NCBI RefSeq assembly: GCF_028682175.1
Contig: NZ_JANHKS010000021.1
Location: 1-64,000, forward strand
DNA: 64,000 nucleotides
Direction: 5' to 3'
Source of the DNA: Pseudomonas putida
GTDB taxonomy: Bacteria; Pseudomonadota; Gammaproteobacteria; Pseudomonadales; Pseudomonadaceae
The position numbers were made by a program, and so were the translations under genes. The notes beneath the pieces are model-generated. The model made no database searches and was not told the DNA's origin. It was given only the letters and a program-made list of their open reading frames with translations. Below, piece by piece: positions 1 through 8,132 of the stretch; within the stretch, counting starts at the first letter, position 1; each line of letters opens with the position of its first letter.

Positions 1-16
1 TGTGCTCTTCCGATCT
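1..16 (+). other. Illumina adapter remnant at contig end
   Basis: The first 16 bases, TGTGCTCTTCCGATCT, are the 3' end of the Illumina TruSeq/index-read adapter. They are joined directly to a REP palindrome. They are not genomic and show that the assembly starts here with untrimmed read sequence. Confidence 0.93.
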
Positions 17-69
17 CCGGCGGGAGCGATCTTGAGGGCGCTCCCGCCGGCAAGCCGTGCTGCTACGGG
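17..69. repeat. REP element, truncated at contig end
   Basis: An inverted repeat of the CGGCGGGAGCG...CGCTCCCGCCG type is followed by the arm GCCGTGCTGCTACGG. This arm recurs at about 15.3, 18.2, 19.4, 23.2 and 27.9 kb. The left arm is missing because the contig begins here; repeats of this kind commonly break short-read assemblies. Confidence 0.8.
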
Positions 70-109
70 ACGGATGACACAATACGGGCGTGGTTCGGGC
101 TCGGCGTTG

Positions 110-658
110 TTACTTATCGGTCAACGCGAACTGCGTCAGGCAGAAGGTCGGGATTTCCATGTCTTGCAGGCGTTGCGAGCCGCCCAGTTCCGGCAGGTCG
201 ATGATCGCGGCTGCTTCGTGAACCTTGGCGCCCATGCGGCGGATCAGGCTGGCCGCAGCGATCAGCGTGCCGCCGGTGGCGATCAGGTCATCGAACATCA
301 CCACCGAGTCGCCGTCGCACAGGCTGTCGGCGTGCACTTCCAGAAAGGCTTCGCCGTATTCGGTCTGATAACCCTCGGCCAGCACGTCCGCTGGCAGCTT
401 GCCTTGTTTGCGGAACAGCACCAGTGGCTTGTTCAGCTCATAGGCCACGATGGAACCCACCAGAAAGCCCCGCGCGTCCATGGCGCCGACGTGGGTGAAG
501 TCCGAGTCGATGTAGCGTTGCACGAAGCTGTCGATTACCAGGCGCAGGGCCTTGGGCGACTGGAACAGCGGAGTGATGTCACGAAAGATGACGCCGGGCT
601 TGGGGAAGTCCACCACAGGGCGGATCAGGGATTTGAAGCTGAATTCGTCGTAAATCAT
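110..658 (-). CDS. apt: Adenine phosphoribosyltransferase
   Basis: A 182-residue protein of normal Apt length. It converts adenine and PRPP to AMP in cytosolic purine salvage. The PRPP-binding loop is clear at about residues 119-131 (VMFDDLIATGGT), and the N-terminal FPKPGVIFRDITPLF block is typical of Apt. An upstream in-frame extension to 772 is open, but it runs back into anr and looks non-coding; the ATG at 658 begins the conserved MIYDEFSFKSLIRPV start. It lies 64 bp downstream of anr on the same strand, an order seen in other pseudomonads. Confidence 0.95.
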   Translation of the reverse strand: MIYDEFSFKSLIRPVVDFPKPGVIFRDITPLFQSPKALRLVIDSFVQRYIDSDFTHVGAMDARGFLVGSIVAYELNKPLVLFRKQGKLPADVLAEGYQTEYGEAFLEVHADSLCDGDSVVMFDDLIATGGTLIAAASLIRRMGAKVHEAAAIIDLPELGGSQRLQDMEIPTFCLTQFALTDK

Positions 659-722
659 AAAAGTCCCGGGCAGACGGTTGGCACAAGGGTGCCAGTTTAA
701 GCCCGCCCGGGATGAATCGCCA

Positions 723-1457
723 TCAGCTTTCCAGCGAGCCGCCCGCCAGCGCGCACAGCGCAATAGGGTCAAGAATGTGGATTTCCTTGCCCTCGGCTGC
801 GATCAACTGGTTCTGCTGGAAGCGGGTGAACACCCGGGAAACCGTTTCCACGGCCAGGCCCAGATAGTTGCCGATTTCATTGCGCGACATGCTCAGGCGG
901 AACTGATTGGCCGAGAAACCCCGGGCACGGAAGCGCGCCGAGAGGTTGACCAGAAAGGTCGCGATGCGCTCGTCCGCAGTCTTTTTCGACAACAGCAGCA
1001 TCATTTGTTGATCGTCGCGGATCTCCCGGCTCATGACCCGCATCAACTGGCGGCGCAACTGCGGCAATTGCACCGAGAGTTCGTCCAGATGATCGAAGGG
1101 GATTTCGCAGACCGATGTCGTCTCCAGCGCCTGGGCCGACACCGGATACGCCTCGGCGTCCATGCCGGACAAACCGACCAGTTCGCTGGGCAGATGAAAG
1201 CCTGTGAGTTGCTCTTCGCCACTGTCGCTCAGGCTGAAGGTTTTCAGGGCGCCGGAGCGCACCGCATAGACCGAATCGAAGCCGTCGCCCTGGCGAAACA
1301 GGAACTCGCCTTTTTTCAACGGGCGGCCGCGTTTGACGATTTCGTCCAGCGCATCCATGTCCTCAAGGTTCAGCGAAAGCGGGAGGCACAATGGCGCCAG
1401 ACTGCAATCCTTGCAGTGAGCCTGGGTATGAGCGCGGGTTTTGACTGGCTCAGACAT
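723..1457 (-). CDS. anr: Anaerobic regulator Anr (Fnr-type Fe-S transcription factor)
   Basis: A 244-residue CRP/FNR-family regulator. The oxygen-sensing [4Fe-4S] ligands are visible: Cys15, Cys18 and Cys24 (CKDCSLAPLC) plus Cys117. A cyclic-nucleotide-type beta barrel follows, and then a C-terminal helix-turn-helix whose recognition helix carries the FNR-type signature (ETVSR). Without oxygen the cluster-bearing dimer binds TTGAT-N4-ATCAA sites, and one such site precedes the neighbouring hemN. The start is the ATG of MSEPVK; an open extension to 1529 lacks family similarity. Family identity is secure; the name follows Pseudomonas usage. Confidence 0.95.
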   Translation of the reverse strand: MSEPVKTRAHTQAHCKDCSLAPLCLPLSLNLEDMDALDEIVKRGRPLKKGEFLFRQGDGFDSVYAVRSGALKTFSLSDSGEEQLTGFHLPSELVGLSGMDAEAYPVSAQALETTSVCEIPFDHLDELSVQLPQLRRQLMRVMSREIRDDQQMMLLLSKKTADERIATFLVNLSARFRARGFSANQFRLSMSRNEIGNYLGLAVETVSRVFTRFQQNQLIAAEGKEIHILDPIALCALAGGSLES

Positions 1458-1578
1458 CGGAAAAATTCCTTGTGAAGAAACACACTTGAATCGTAAGGGT
1501 ATCCCACGTGCCAATCCCCCGGCTAGCACATGCCCTCCATGGCGCGAACGTGGTTCCCACTGCGGATACAGAAATTTC

Positions 1579-2961
1579 CTATATCACTCTCGAAAATCTC
1601 TGACGGTTTTGCTGGCTCAGGTAGGCATCGAACACCATGCAGACAGAGCGCACCAGCAAGCGACCTGCGGGTTTCACCTGAATGCCCCGGGCGTCCAGAT
1701 GGATCAGCCCGTCGCTGGCCATGCCCAGCAGTTGGGGCCACACAGCATTGAAGTAGTGACGGAAGTCGATACCGAAAGCCTGCTCGATGGAGGCGAAGTC
1801 CAGATTGAAGTGGCAGATCAACTGGGCAATCACTGCGCGGCGAATGTGATCGTCGGCGTTGCACACCAGGCCCCGGTGGATTGCCAGTTGATCGCCTGCC
1901 AGCAGGTTCTGGTACTCGGCCAGGTCACTGGTGTTCTGCGCGTACAGGTCGCCGATCTGGCTGATGGCCGACACGCCCAGGCCAATCAGGTCGCAGTGGC
2001 CATGGGTGGTGTAGCCCTGGAAATTGCGTTGCAGCGTGCCTTCCTCCTGGGCGATGGCCAGGTCATCGTCGGGCAGGGCGAAGTGGTCCATGCCGATGTA
2101 GCGGTAGCCGGCTGATGTCAGTTGGTCGATGGTGCGCTGCAGCATGTCCAGCTTGTGTTCGGCGCTGGGCAATTGCGCGGTGTCGATGCGCCGCTGGGGC
2201 ATGAAGCGTTCGGGCAGGTGCGCGTAATTGAAAACCGACAGGCGATCCGGTTGCAGGGCGATCACCTCGTCCACGGTGCGGGCGAAACCTTCCGGGGTTT
2301 GCAGCGGCAGGCCATAGATCAGGTCAATGTTCACCGAACGAAATTGCAGCGTGCGTGCGGCTTCGACAATGGCGCGGGTCTCGGACAGGCTTTGCAGGCG
2401 GTTGATCGCCCGCTGCACCAGCGGGTCGAGGTCCTGCACGCCGAGGCTGACGCGGTTGAAGCCCAGTTCGCGCAACAGGCCCATGGTCGACCAGTCCGCT
2501 TCGCGAGGATCGATCTCGATGCCATAGTCGCCAGAGTGGTCATCGAGCAAATTGAAGTGCTGGCGCAGGTGGGCCATCAACTGGCGCAGTTCCACATGGC
2601 TGAGGAAGGTCGGCGTGCCGCCGCCCAGGTGCAGTTGCTCGACCGTCTGCTGGCCGTCGAGGTGGCAGGCGATCATGCGGATCTCCTGCTGTAACCGTTG
2701 CAGGTATTGCTGGGAGCGGCCGCGGTCCTTGGTGATGACCTTGTTGCAGGCGCAGTAGTAACAAATGTTGGCGCAGAACGGCACGTGCACATAGAGCGAC
2801 AATGGCCGCGATTGCTTGCGGCTTTCGCGCAGTGCGTGAAGCAGGTCGAAACCGCCGATCTGATTATGGAATTGCACCGCAGTGGGGTAGGACGTGTAAC
2901 GCGGCCCTGTCAGGTCATAGCGGCGGAGGAGTTCAGAATCCCAACGAAGGTCGTCGAGCAT
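1579..2961 (-). CDS. hemN: Oxygen-independent coproporphyrinogen III dehydrogenase
   Basis: A 460-residue radical-SAM enzyme that decarboxylates coproporphyrinogen III to protoporphyrinogen IX for anaerobic haem synthesis. The radical-SAM cluster cysteines Cys63, Cys67 and Cys70 (CANICYYC) are followed by Cys72, as in HemN. A GGGTP SAM-binding motif lies near residue 113, and the length matches E. coli HemN (about 457). Transcription runs toward anr. A perfect Anr box 62 bp upstream of the start codon predicts induction at low oxygen. Confidence 0.95.
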   Translation of the reverse strand: MLDDLRWDSELLRRYDLTGPRYTSYPTAVQFHNQIGGFDLLHALRESRKQSRPLSLYVHVPFCANICYYCACNKVITKDRGRSQQYLQRLQQEIRMIACHLDGQQTVEQLHLGGGTPTFLSHVELRQLMAHLRQHFNLLDDHSGDYGIEIDPREADWSTMGLLRELGFNRVSLGVQDLDPLVQRAINRLQSLSETRAIVEAARTLQFRSVNIDLIYGLPLQTPEGFARTVDEVIALQPDRLSVFNYAHLPERFMPQRRIDTAQLPSAEHKLDMLQRTIDQLTSAGYRYIGMDHFALPDDDLAIAQEEGTLQRNFQGYTTHGHCDLIGLGVSAISQIGDLYAQNTSDLAEYQNLLAGDQLAIHRGLVCNADDHIRRAVIAQLICHFNLDFASIEQAFGIDFRHYFNAVWPQLLGMASDGLIHLDARGIQVKPAGRLLVRSVCMVFDAYLSQQNRQRFSRVI

Positions 2962-3022
2962 GCGGGCATTCCCGAAAAGGCTGGCGGTGCCGGCAGTTTA
3001 GGGAGTGCCCGGGCGGGTTTTA

Positions 3023-3036
3023 TTGATCTGGATCAA
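3023..3036 (-). promoter_or_regulatory. Anr/Fnr box upstream of hemN
   Basis: The sequence TTGAT-CTGG-ATCAA is a perfect palindromic match to the FNR/Anr consensus. It lies 62 bp upstream of the hemN ATG, between hemN and the end of the histidine-kinase gene. Together with anr next door it implies direct Anr control. Confidence 0.9.
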
Positions 3037-3054
3037 TGTCCGGCGGATGCCCGG

Positions 3055-4419
3055 TCAAACGACGCCGTTGGGTAGATCAATTGAAAATCGCGTCAGCCCC
3101 TCGCCCGATTCGCAGCGGATCGTGCCGCCATGGGCCTTGATGATCGACTGGGTGATTGCCAGCCCCAAACCCGCATGCTCGGTGCTCTCGTGGCGCGCGG
3201 GATCGGCCCGGTAGAAGCGGTCGAACAGGCGCGGCAGGGTCTCGGCGGGAATCGTCGGGCCGGTGTTTGCGATGCTGATCCGCACTTGGGCAGCGTCCGA
3301 ATCCAGCCGCACCGACACCCGGCCCTGGGGCGGGGCGAAGCGCAGCGCGTTGTCCAGCAGGTTGGACAGGGCGCGCCGCAGCATGGAGCGGTCACCCAGC
3401 AGGCTGGCCTCGCCCTCGCGGCTCAGGTGCACCTGCGCGTCTTCGGCCAAGGGCAAAAAGAATTCCAGCAGTGCGTCGATTTCCTCCGCCAGTTGCAGGC
3501 GTTCGCGATGGGGGTTCAACAATCCGTGTTCGGCCTTCGCCAGGTACAGCATGTCGTTGACCATCTGCGCCATCCCTTGCAGCTCCTCCAGATTGCCCAG
3601 CAGCGCCTCTCGGTATTGCTCAAGATCGCGCGGACGGGTGAGGGTCACCTGGGTGTGGGTCAACAGGTTCGACAGAGGGGTGCGCAGTTCGTGGGCGATG
3701 TCGGCCGAGAACGCCGACAGCCGCTGAAAGGCATCGTCGAGGCGGATCAGCATGGCGTTGAACGCCTGGCTCAACTCGGCCAGCTCCGGCGGCATGTCGG
3801 TCTGGGGCAGGCGAGTGGTCAGGGAGCTGGCGGACACGCTGGCGGCCACCTCGGTCATCTGCCGCAAGGGGCGTAAACCGCTGCGTGCCGCCCAGGCGCC
3901 CAATAGCGCGGTGGCCAGCGCCGAGAGCCCGACCGTGAGCCAGATCAGCCGTTGCATGCGCTCAAGAAAATGCTGGTGATGGGTAATGTCCAGCAACAAT
4001 GTCAGTTGTGGCGAATCGGGCTGCCCGGGCTGCAGGTCAAGGCTGTAGGCGCGGTAGGAAACGCCGTTGTCGCTTAGGGTGTGCAGCCCTGTGCCAAGGC
4101 TGTGGCTGGTGATGGTCTGCGGCAGGCTGTCGAACCAGACGTCGCCGTTGGGGCCGCGCACCCGCAACGCCAGGTCCGGCGAGTGGGCGAGTTCGCCGAG
4201 CAGCGCGGGTCTGTGCTCATTCAGTTGATCGACGCTGCTGGCGCCAGCCATGGCAGCGCGCAAGCCCGGCAACTTGCTGTCGAGCAACTGCTGATCCAGT
4301 TCGATGAAGTGGCTTTTGCTGGCCTGGCTGAACAACACGCCGGCGGTCAGCGAGACCACGGCGGTGCAGGCGGCGAACAGCAATGCCAGACGGTTGCCCA
4401 GTGAGATGCGCCTGAACAT
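3055..4419 (-). CDS. copS: Heavy-metal (copper-type) sensor histidine kinase CopS/CusS
   Basis: A 454-residue inner-membrane kinase. TM1 is at about residues 11-31 and TM2 at about 157-178, flanking a periplasmic sensor loop. A HAMP segment follows, then the dimerisation box with phospho-acceptor His243 (IAHELRTPLSN), an N-box (NLLDNALRFAP) and a GLGLAI G-box. The size and short sensor loop fit the CusS/CopS/IrlS class. Its ATG overlaps the stop codon of the regulator gene by one base (TGATG), so the two are translationally coupled. Copper as signal is inferred from family and from the adjacent cupredoxin; silver or zinc is not excluded. Confidence 0.88.
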   Translation of the reverse strand: MFRRISLGNRLALLFAACTAVVSLTAGVLFSQASKSHFIELDQQLLDSKLPGLRAAMAGASSVDQLNEHRPALLGELAHSPDLALRVRGPNGDVWFDSLPQTITSHSLGTGLHTLSDNGVSYRAYSLDLQPGQPDSPQLTLLLDITHHQHFLERMQRLIWLTVGLSALATALLGAWAARSGLRPLRQMTEVAASVSASSLTTRLPQTDMPPELAELSQAFNAMLIRLDDAFQRLSAFSADIAHELRTPLSNLLTHTQVTLTRPRDLEQYREALLGNLEELQGMAQMVNDMLYLAKAEHGLLNPHRERLQLAEEIDALLEFFLPLAEDAQVHLSREGEASLLGDRSMLRRALSNLLDNALRFAPPQGRVSVRLDSDAAQVRISIANTGPTIPAETLPRLFDRFYRADPARHESTEHAGLGLAITQSIIKAHGGTIRCESGEGLTRFSIDLPNGVV

Positions 4420-5099
4420 CAGAGACTGCGCTCTTCAAGCACATAACCCATGCCGCGCACGGTGTGGATCAGTTTGTTGGGGTATTCATCGTCGACTTTC
4501 AGGCGCAGGCGGCGAATGGCGACCTCGATCACGTTGGTGTCGCTGTCGAAATTCATGTCCCAGACCTGCGAGGCAATCAGCGACTTGGGCAGCACTTCGC
4601 CCTGACGGCGCAGCATCAGTTCCAGCAGGGCGAATTCCTTGGCGGTGAGATCGATGCGCTGGCCATTGCGCTCGACCCTGCGCCGCAGCAGGTCCAGACG
4701 CAGGTCGGCCAGTTGCAGGTGGGTCTCCTGGCTGGTGCTGCTGCCGCGCCGCAACAGGCTGCGCACCCGGGCCAGCAGTTCGGAGAAGGCGAAGGGCTTG
4801 ATCAGGTAATCGTCGGCGCCCAGTTCCAGCCCGCGCACGCGGTCTTCGACGGCGTCGCGGGCGGTCAGAAACAGCACCGGGGTGTCCAGCCCTGCGCTGC
4901 GCACCGCTTGCAGGATCTGCCAGCCATCGCGACCGGGCAGCATCACGTCCAGAATCAGCAGGGCGTAGTCGCCGCTCAGTGCCAGGTGCTGGCCGGTGGT
5001 GCCATCGGCGACCAGTTCGGTGTTGAAGCCGGCTTCGCACAGCCCCTGGCGCAGGTACTGGCCGGTCTTGGCTTGATCTTCGACGATCAGTAGTTTCAT
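4419..5099 (-). CDS. copR: Copper-type response regulator CopR/CusR
   Basis: A 226-residue OmpR/PhoB-family regulator. The receiver domain has phospho-acceptor Asp51 (LILDVMLPGRDGW) and Lys101 region LIKPF. The winged-helix output domain ends in the usual VRGMGYVLEE. The start is the ATG of MKLLIVEDQ; an upstream in-frame extension of 11 codons is not family-like. It is the first gene of the copRS operon and is divergent from the cupredoxin gene. A perfect inverted repeat between the two is its probable binding site. Confidence 0.92.
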   Translation of the reverse strand: MKLLIVEDQAKTGQYLRQGLCEAGFNTELVADGTTGQHLALSGDYALLILDVMLPGRDGWQILQAVRSAGLDTPVLFLTARDAVEDRVRGLELGADDYLIKPFAFSELLARVRSLLRRGSSTSQETHLQLADLRLDLLRRRVERNGQRIDLTAKEFALLELMLRRQGEVLPKSLIASQVWDMNFDSDTNVIEVAIRRLRLKVDDEYPNKLIHTVRGMGYVLEERSL

Positions 5100-5172
5100 G
5101 GGTGGCTCAAGGTTCGTGATCACGTGGGGCAAGGGCGCTTTATAGCGCGAGCGGGGCAGGCCGCGGCGAAGC

Positions 5173-5186
5173 TTACAAAGTTGTAA
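5173..5186. promoter_or_regulatory. Candidate CopR/CusR box
   Basis: A perfect inverted repeat, TTACAA-AG-TTGTAA, lies 74 bp upstream of copR and 74 bp upstream of the cupredoxin gene. Its form (two A/T-rich arms with central ACAA..TTGT) is that of copper-responsive CusR/CopR boxes. Assignment to CopR is inferred from position. Confidence 0.72.
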
Positions 5187-5259
5187 TCTTGCGGTCAGCT
5201 GATTGCCAGTGGCCCGGGCCTATCTTAAGGTCATCGATTGTCGTTGACTGGAGAGATTC

Positions 5260-5775
5260 ATGTTCGCTCGTTTGACCGCTGCAGCCGTGTTGTTGGGTGT
5301 GAGCCTGTCGTCGCTGGCCTCCCCCGGGGCGCATTTCGATTTCGGCCATGCCGCGAAGGCCGACCAGGCCACCCGCACGGTCGAGCTGACCCTGGGCGAC
5401 ATGTATTTCGAACCCAAGGCGCTGACCGTCAAGGAAGGCGAAACCGTGCATTTCGTGCTGGTCAACAAGGGCAACCTGCTGCACGAGTTCAACCTGGGCG
5501 ATGCCGCGATGCACGCGGCCCACCAGCAGGAAATGCTCAAGATGGTCGCCAGTGGCATGCTGACGTCCATCGGCATGAAGCATGACGCGATGCCGGGCAT
5601 GGATCACGGCGAGCACGGCATGAAACATGACGATCCGAACAGCGTGCTGGTGGAACCGGGCAAGACCGCCGAGCTGACCTGGACCTTTACCAAAGCCACC
5701 GACCTTGAGTTCGCCTGCAACATTCCCGGCCACTATCAGGCCGGAATGGTCGGCAAGATCGCTATCGACAAATGA
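5260..5775 (+). CDS. Periplasmic cupredoxin (CopI-like copper-resistance protein)
   Basis: A 171-residue exported protein with an N-terminal signal peptide (about residues 1-20, ending SLA-SPG). The cupredoxin fold carries a type 1 copper site: His75 (HEF), Cys153 (FACNIPGHYQAGM), His158 and Met163. Between the first ligand and the Cys loop lies a Met/His-rich segment (about 100-123, including MPGMDHGEHGMKHD) that could bind extra copper. It is divergent from copRS with a shared operator. The family protects periplasmic and membrane targets from copper. Function is inferred from family and context. Confidence 0.88.
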   Translation: MFARLTAAAVLLGVSLSSLASPGAHFDFGHAAKADQATRTVELTLGDMYFEPKALTVKEGETVHFVLVNKGNLLHEFNLGDAAMHAAHQQEMLKMVASGMLTSIGMKHDAMPGMDHGEHGMKHDDPNSVLVEPGKTAELTWTFTKATDLEFACNIPGHYQAGMVGKIAIDK

Positions 5776-5874
5776 GTCAGCGACAATCAGGCGCTGAAAG
5801 CGCGGGACAAAACCTATAGACTTGGCGGTCAGGATTTTTCGATCAGCCATTCATATCCGTTTTCAGGTCCCGCC

Positions 5875-6705
5875 ATGCATCCCGCAGCCGAACACTCGCC
5901 GCTGGGCAAGTCCAGTGAATACATTTCCACCTACACGCCGTCTCTGCTGTTCCCGATTCCGCGCACTGCCAAGTGGGCCGAGTTGGGGCTGACCGCAGAG
6001 ACGCTGCCGTATCAGGGCGTCGATTTCTGGAATTGCTACGAGCTGTCCTGGCTGCTGCCGTCGGGCAAGCCTGTGGTGGCCATTGGCGAGTTCTGCATCC
6101 CCGCCGATTCGCCGAATATCATCGAATCCAAGTCGTTCAAGCTGTACCTGAATTCGTTGAACCAGACGCCGTTCGCTTCCAGTGATGAACTGGTCGCGGT
6201 GCTGGAGAAAGATCTGTCGGCAGCGGCGGGCAAGCCGGTGGGCGTGCGGGTTCGTTCGCTCAAGGACATCGAGGCGGACGGCATCGTGGCGGTGCCGGGC
6301 GTGTGCGTCGACGAGCTGGACGTGAGCATTTCCAGCTACGACCGGCCACAGCCGGAGCTGTTGCGTTGCGACGAGTCGCGCGTGGTCGAAGAAGCGCTGC
6401 ACAGCCATCTGCTCAAGTCCAACTGCCCGGTCACCAGCCAGCCTGACTGGGGCACCGTGGCGGTGGAATATCGTGGTGCAGCGCTGGATCATGCAAGCTT
6501 TCTGGCCTACATCGTCAGTTTCCGCCAGCACTCGGATTTCCACGAGCAGTGCGTGGAGCGGATCTTCATGGACCTGCAACGCCTGTTGAAGCCGGAGAAA
6601 CTGACCGTGTATGCGCGTTATGTGCGCCGTGGCGGGCTGGACATCAACCCGTACCGCAGCACCGAGAAGCTGACGCTTGAGAATGGGCGCCTGGCGCGCC
6701 AGTAG
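5875..6705 (+). CDS. queF: NADPH-dependent 7-cyano-7-deazaguanine reductase QueF
   Basis: A 276-residue long-form (two-domain) QueF that reduces preQ0 to preQ1 in queuosine biosynthesis. The catalytic Cys184 lies in SNCPVTSQPDW, with the conserved Asp191 following, and ESKSFKLYLNS at about residues 84-94 is the QueF signature. Length and start match E. coli-type QueF (about 282). It stands alone between the cupredoxin gene and a REP. I saw no preQ1 riboswitch in the 99-bp leader. Confidence 0.95.
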   Translation: MHPAAEHSPLGKSSEYISTYTPSLLFPIPRTAKWAELGLTAETLPYQGVDFWNCYELSWLLPSGKPVVAIGEFCIPADSPNIIESKSFKLYLNSLNQTPFASSDELVAVLEKDLSAAAGKPVGVRVRSLKDIEADGIVAVPGVCVDELDVSISSYDRPQPELLRCDESRVVEEALHSHLLKSNCPVTSQPDWGTVAVEYRGAALDHASFLAYIVSFRQHSDFHEQCVERIFMDLQRLLKPEKLTVYARYVRRGGLDINPYRSTEKLTLENGRLARQ

Positions 6706-6721
6706 AATTTGCCCATGATCG

Positions 6722-6810
6722 CGTAGGAGCGCGCTTGCCCGCGATGGCGCAGGGTCATTCAACCTTGCGTCGCATGACCCACCGCCATCGCGGGCAAGCG
6801 CGCTCCTACG
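6722..6810. repeat. REPIN (GTAGGAGCGCGCTTGCCCGCG family)
   Basis: Two REP arms in inverted orientation, CGTAGGAGCGCGCTTGCCCG and its complement, are separated by about 30 bases. The sequence family differs from the CGTAGCAGCACGG repeats elsewhere in the window. It lies just after queF. Confidence 0.88.
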
Positions 6811-6850
6811 GGGTGGTGGGGCAAGGGTCGCGGATCCGGCCCGACAGGAT

Positions 6851-6881
6851 GATCATTCCCACGCGAAACGTGGGAACGATC
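6851..6881. repeat. Stem-loop: GATC-TTCCCACG / CGTGGGAA-GATC
   Basis: A near-perfect palindrome with a CGAAA loop and one mismatch, 30 bases past the stop of the minus-strand DUF4404 gene. It has no T tract, so it is more like a dispersed repeat or a transcript-stabilising hairpin than a classic terminator. Confidence 0.6.
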
Positions 6882-6911
6882 AGGGCAGGGTGGTGGGGCG
6901 GTATTTACGGA

Positions 6912-7175
6912 TCAAATCCCGATATTGCCCAACGTTTGCACAATGTTACGCAACGTGCCGGCGATGGTCGGGTGATCGACTTCGAATCGTTCCACGGCCA
7001 GGTTCACGCCGTCGGCCAGGCTGTTGTCCTGGGTGGCGGTTTCCACGGCGATCTCGGCCTGGATCTGGGCCATCAAGGCGTGCAGGTCTTCGCGTTCTGC
7101 TTCAGTCAGCGGTGGGTTCTGATCCAGTTGCTCGCGCAGGGTGTCCAGTTGTTCTTGCAGTTCGCGGGCGGGCAT
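6912..7175 (-). CDS. DUF4404 family protein
   Basis: An 87-residue, acidic, mostly helical protein that begins MPARELQEQLDTL and ends in the DHPTIAGTLRNIVQTLGNIGI block typical of DUF4404. No signal peptide or membrane segment is seen. A good ribosome site (AGGAAG) lies 7 bases before the ATG. It has no known function; it is a conserved Pseudomonas neighbour of queF and mlaA. Predicted to be a cytosolic coiled-coil protein. Confidence 0.85.
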   Translation of the reverse strand: MPARELQEQLDTLREQLDQNPPLTEAEREDLHALMAQIQAEIAVETATQDNSLADGVNLAVERFEVDHPTIAGTLRNIVQTLGNIGI

Positions 7176-7291
7176 AGCGTGCTTCCTTCTCGAATAGTCT
7201 CAGCATGGACAACGATGCCTTGGCAAAGGTCCTTGACGTCTTAAGACTAATCCAGTCGGCGCCACCTTGCATGGTGGCAGTCGCACGCGAC

Positions 7292-7927
7292 TCAGGGCTT
7301 TTCCGACTTCTGCCGGCGCAGCGTGATGTCGGCCAGGCACGAATCCAGCTCGCCCAGGTGATCGATCACCGAATGCGCGCCGGCGGCATACAACTCCAGC
7401 GTTGCCCGGCCGCGCAGGCGCTCGCGTTCCAGATCGCTCAACGCCTCCCATTGCGCCGGTGACAGCCCGCACAACGGGCCGGTGGAGGCGATGCCCACTG
7501 TCCACAACCCTGCGTTGAGCCCGGACATGACCAGACGCGGATCGCCGCTGACCATCACGCAGCCGTCGATCTGCGCCACGTTGAGGCTCATCAGCGCCTG
7601 CCAGCAGGCGTCCGGCGCTGGCCAGTGATTGTTCGGGCCTGGAGTCGGCTGGATCAGATCCTTGAGGGGCGCGGCCAGTTGTTCGGCGATGCTGGCGGGG
7701 TATTCTTCGATCCAGGCGCAGGGTACGCCTTGCAGCTTGAGGTTCTTCAGGGCGCTGAGGGCCCCCGGTGTCGGCGCGGCAAAAGCCTTGGCGTCGTGGG
7801 AGAGCAGGGTGGTGCCGTCCTGGTCGCGCAATGTCCGCGCCTGTGCGCCGAAATCGACGAGGCAACCACTCAGGCCGAACAGCACGGCGGTGAACGATGG
7901 GGCGGGCGCGGCGACCGGGGCGAGCAT
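7292..7927 (-). CDS. HAD-like, phosphonoacetaldehyde hydrolase-related protein (nucleophile lost)
   Basis: A 211-residue protein resembling the PhnX/phosphonatase branch of the HAD superfamily. Motif I reads VLFGLSGCLVDFG, so Gly18 stands where the catalytic Asp of LDWAGTxxDFG should be, and later motifs are also weak. It is therefore probably not a working phosphohydrolase. A TTG five codons upstream (7942) is possible, but the ATG at 7927 has a GAGAGGG ribosome site. It sits between DUF4404 and mlaA as in other pseudomonads; the role is unknown. Confidence 0.7.
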   Translation of the reverse strand: MLAPVAAPAPSFTAVLFGLSGCLVDFGAQARTLRDQDGTTLLSHDAKAFAAPTPGALSALKNLKLQGVPCAWIEEYPASIAEQLAAPLKDLIQPTPGPNNHWPAPDACWQALMSLNVAQIDGCVMVSGDPRLVMSGLNAGLWTVGIASTGPLCGLSPAQWEALSDLERERLRGRATLELYAAGAHSVIDHLGELDSCLADITLRRQKSEKP

Positions 7928-8132
7928 GGAATTCCCTCTCAAATGGCAATGACGCTAAGGGATTTGCATGACAGAGAGATGACGGGATCGTGACTTTGTC
8001 AGCGGATGTTTTGACGCCTGTGCAAATGTGTCGGTTTTCAGCGACGTAAAACGTTACAGAAGGCTTTATACTCTCGCCTTTGGTTCGGGGGCGTAGCGCC
8101 CGCTTCATCACTTTTGACTGGGAGTCTCAGCT

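Noticed and set aside
5776..5874. preQ1 riboswitch in front of queF
   Set aside because: I found no compact pseudoknot-like leader with the A-rich tail; only a small GCGCT/AGCGC hairpin is present.
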